DNA of 8,035 nucleotides from Pseudomonadota bacterium (GTDB lineage Bacteria; Pseudomonadota; Gammaproteobacteria; Pseudomonadales; Pseudomonadaceae): NCBI GenBank assembly GCA_023388335.1, contig JAEWGL010000055.1, positions 1 through 8,035 on the forward strand, in the 5' to 3' direction. The translations under genes and the position numbers were made by a program. Shown here piece by piece: positions 6,602-8,035 of the stretch (position 1 is its first letter; the number at the start of each line of letters is the position of its first letter). The notes under the pieces are model-generated. The model saw only the letters and a list, made by a program, of their open reading frames with translations, did not search any database and was not told the origin of the DNA.

Positions 6602-6630
6602 GACCCGCTGCCTGGCAGCGGGTCTTTTTT
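6602..6630 (+). terminator. Rho-independent terminator of the bkd operon
   Basis: A perfect 10-bp GC-rich stem, GACCCGCTGC (6602-6611) and GCAGCGGGTC (6615-6624), has a 3-nt loop and is followed directly by six T (6625-6630). It starts 24 nt after the lpdV stop codon. This is a textbook intrinsic terminator for the plus-strand transcript. Confidence 0.93.
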
Positions 6631-6820
6631 GGGTTCGTCACGGATTGCCGACGCTGCGGACGCCACATATGTGTGGGAGATCGCCCAGAGAACAAAGCCT
6701 GCAAGCGCGGCACCATACCCTGTGGGGGTGGCGGTTCGGCGCTCCCAGAGCGGTTCATCTAAATCAATGAGTTAGCACTCATTAGCCATGACCCGATCTG
6801 CGCCGCCAGCGACACCTGCC
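6631..6820. other. Convergent intergenic region after the bkd terminator
   Basis: This 190-nt stretch separates the operon end from the stop codon of the oppositely oriented carbonic anhydrase-like gene. It holds a 10-bp palindrome, CACATATGTG (6664-6673), and the dyad at 6766-6783. I see no gene with a credible ribosome-binding site, no T-tailed terminator for the minus-strand gene, and no insertion-sequence end. Confidence 0.6.
6766..6783. repeat. 7-bp inverted repeat in the convergent gap
   Basis: AATGAGT and ACTCATT flank TAGC as a perfect dyad. It lies 37 nt beyond the stop of the minus-strand gene, so it could be a weak 3' hairpin for that transcript, but no T-run follows on either strand. 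It could instead be a protein-binding site. Confidence 0.45.
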
Positions 6821-7345
6821 TCAGGCAATCCGGATCAGTCGCTCCTTGAAGTGACGAGCACGAGAGACGTACGCGCTGGCATTTTCCCTTAGCCCGGCCA
6901 ACGCGTCTTCATCCAGCTCACGCAGCGCCCTGGCGGGCACCCCGATGATCAACGAATTATCCGGGAAGGTCTTGCCCGCGGTGACCACCGCGCCAGCGCC
7001 GACCAGGCAGTTTCGCCCGATCACCGCGCCATTGAGCACGACCGCCTGAATCCCTATCAACGATCCCTCTCCGATCGTGCATCCATGCAGCATCGCTTGA
7101 TGCCCGATGGTGACGTTCGCACCAACCGTGAGCGGGAAGCCCGGATCGGTATGCAGCACCGCGCCTTCCTGAACGTTGCTTCCCTCTCCCACTTCAATCT
7201 GTTCGTTGTCGCCGCGTAAAACCGCTTGAGGCCACACGCTGGCATTCTCATGAAGCACTGCATTACCGATCACCGTCGCATCCTCGGCAACGTAGACACT
7301 GGCATGGATGGCCGGTGTCTTCTCGTCCAACTGGTAAATAGCCAT
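6821..7345 (-). CDS. Gamma-carbonic anhydrase-like hexapeptide-repeat protein
   Basis: The 174-residue protein has the left-handed beta-helix hexapeptide pattern from about residue 15 to 125 (for example VYVAEDATVIGNAV and AVLRGDN), then a C-terminal helix (about 142-170). H65, H82 and H87, in VLHTD, TIGHQ and LHGC, fit the three zinc-binding histidines of the gamma-class carbonic anhydrase/YrdA/PaaY group. Proteins of this subgroup are trimeric and cytoplasmic. Many have weak or no measured carbonic anhydrase activity, and some (PaaY) act as thioesterases, so the substrate is uncertain. The start at 7345 has GAGGA at 7353-7357 with a 7-nt spacer. It lies 112 nt downstream of the transporter gene on the same strand and may be co-transcribed with it. 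Confidence 0.9.
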   Translation of the reverse strand: MAIYQLDEKTPAIHASVYVAEDATVIGNAVLHENASVWPQAVLRGDNEQIEVGEGSNVQEGAVLHTDPGFPLTVGANVTIGHQAMLHGCTIGEGSLIGIQAVVLNGAVIGRNCLVGAGAVVTAGKTFPDNSLIIGVPARALRELDEDALAGLRENASAYVSRARHFKERLIRIA

Positions 7346-7457
7346 CCTTTCATCCTCAACTCAGCACGCACGCCGTGCGGCAAGGCCCCATGCCCAGGGA
7401 TCGAAGCACCTTGTCCAGCCTTTGAATCGCTTACTTGGCCCAGGGCATGTCGCCGGA
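7346..7457. other. Gap between the transporter and carbonic anhydrase-like genes
   Basis: This 112-nt gap on the minus-strand transcript holds a compact GC-rich hairpin, CGCACG-C-CGTGCG (7367-7379), just upstream of the ribosome-binding site. It also holds a longer imperfect inverted repeat, CATGCCCAGGG (7389-7399) with CCCAGGGCATG (7439-7449), 10 of 11 positions pairing across a 39-nt loop. Neither has a T-tail. No clear promoter was seen. Confidence 0.4.
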
Positions 7458-8035
7458 TCAGACCGGCGTACTTGCCTCGGTCATGGTTTTCTCGCTCTTG
7501 CGCAATGGATTGCTCTTGGGGGCTGCATTGGCATCGGCCTTGAAGGCGTTCTCGGGCTTCATCAGGAAGGTCAACACGACGCCGCACAGCATTACGCCGA
7601 TAGACACCATGAACGTGATATCCCAGTTGCCTGTCTTGTCCATCACGTAGCCGGCCAATACCGGACTCACGATGGCTGCGGTAAAGCCGGTGCCACTCAT
7701 GATTCCGCTCGCCGTTCCGGCTTTATCGGTGGCAATGTCCATGGGGATGGCCCACATAGGCCCGATGGTCATCTCATTGAAAAACATGGCCGCGCCCAGG
7801 AACAGCAGCGCATGCATGGGATCGCTGAGTGTCAGGACAGGGATCAGCGAAAGCGCTGTCATGCCCATGCACACGGCGACCATGTAGCTGCGAGCGATTT
7901 TCAGATTGCCGGTTTTACGGAATAGCCGGTCGCTGACCATCCCGCCCACCAGATCGCCCACCACACCGGCAAAGAAAACCCCCGAGGTGAAGATCACGGC
8001 GCTTTTGATGTTCATATCGAAGGTGTGCATGAAGT
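7458..8035 (-). CDS. Major facilitator superfamily transporter, C-terminal part (5' end beyond window)
   Basis: The frame is open from the right edge to the TGA at 7460-7458, giving 191 visible residues. The ATG at 8030 is internal: a Phe codon precedes it in frame, and the visible part lacks the N-terminal half of the fold. About five hydrophobic segments are visible, probably TM8-TM12. A motif-A-like loop, GDLVGGMVSDRLFRKTGN, follows the first of them. MWAIPMDIA and GTASGIMSGTGFTAAIVSP are typical of the anion:cation symporter family, which takes up sugar acids, aromatic acids and other carboxylates. The C-terminus ends in a hydrophilic tail of about 32 residues rich in Lys and Ala. Its substrate cannot be decided without the N-terminal half and the neighbours outside the window. 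The inner membrane is the expected location. Confidence 0.88.
   Translation of the reverse strand, partial: FMHTFDMNIKSAVIFTSGVFFAGVVGDLVGGMVSDRLFRKTGNLKIARSYMVAVCMGMTALSLIPVLTLSDPMHALLFLGAAMFFNEMTIGPMWAIPMDIATDKAGTASGIMSGTGFTAAIVSPVLAGYVMDKTGNWDITFMVSIGVMLCGVVLTFLMKPENAFKADANAAPKSNPLRKSEKTMTEASTPV

Noticed and set aside
6772..6780. TTAGCACTC, half of the CIRCE heat-shock operator
   Set aside because: The matching GAGTGCTAA half at 9-nt spacing is absent, and no chaperone gene is nearby.
6766..6786. Possible cloning-vector lac contamination
   Set aside because: The similarity ends abruptly: two bases are missing inside, and the lac promoter sequence does not continue after ATTAGCC.
6788..6892. 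A 34-residue plus-strand frame (starting MTRSAPP) just after the 6766-6783 dyad
   Set aside because: No ribosome-binding site precedes it, and it overlaps the end of the well-supported carbonic anhydrase-like gene in antisense.
7389..7449. Imperfect inverted repeat considered as a terminator for the transporter gene
   Set aside because: The loop is 39 nt and no T-run follows on the minus strand, so an intrinsic terminator is unlikely.

Overview
The window comes from a Pseudomonas genome, most likely the P. putida group. Its centre is the branched-chain 2-oxo acid dehydrogenase locus: bkdR divergent from bkdA1-bkdA2-bkdB-lpdV. The proteins agree closely in length, order and sequence with what I remember of the P. 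putida proteins. The high GC of the coding DNA fits. This is recognition from memory, not a database search.

Layout. (1) Bases 1-766, minus strand: the first 255 residues of a glutamine synthetase-family ligase, cut by the window edge, with its own candidate promoter and a perfect 12-bp palindrome near the predicted start of transcription. (2) Bases 927-1412, minus: bkdR, an Lrp/AsnC-family regulator. (3) Bases 1413-1609: the AT-rich divergent control region. It holds candidate promoter elements, dyads and A-rich leader motifs. (4) Bases 1610-6577, plus: bkdA1 and bkdA2 (E1 alpha and beta), bkdB (E2) and lpdV (E3), separated by only 0-2 nt and closed by a strong intrinsic terminator at 6602-6630. 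(5) Bases 6821-7345, minus: a gamma-carbonic anhydrase-like hexapeptide-repeat protein. (6) Bases 7458-8035, minus: the C-terminal part of a major facilitator transporter, cut by the right edge.

How it works together. Branched-chain amino acids are transaminated to 2-oxo acids. BkdA1/A2 decarboxylate these with ThDP, BkdB carries the acyl group on its lipoyl lysine to CoA, and LpdV reoxidises the lipoyl group with NAD+. BkdR is known in P. putida to activate the operon in response to L-branched-chain amino acids. A-rich motifs in both the bkdR and bkdA1 leaders suggest an extra layer of Crc/Hfq catabolite repression.

I see no undescribed system here. The core is a well-known operon, and the flanks are ordinary gene families. 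The most useful leads are regulatory: the shared leader motif, the phased dyads, and the palindrome before the ligase gene. I see no mobile elements, tRNA, rRNA or CRISPR.
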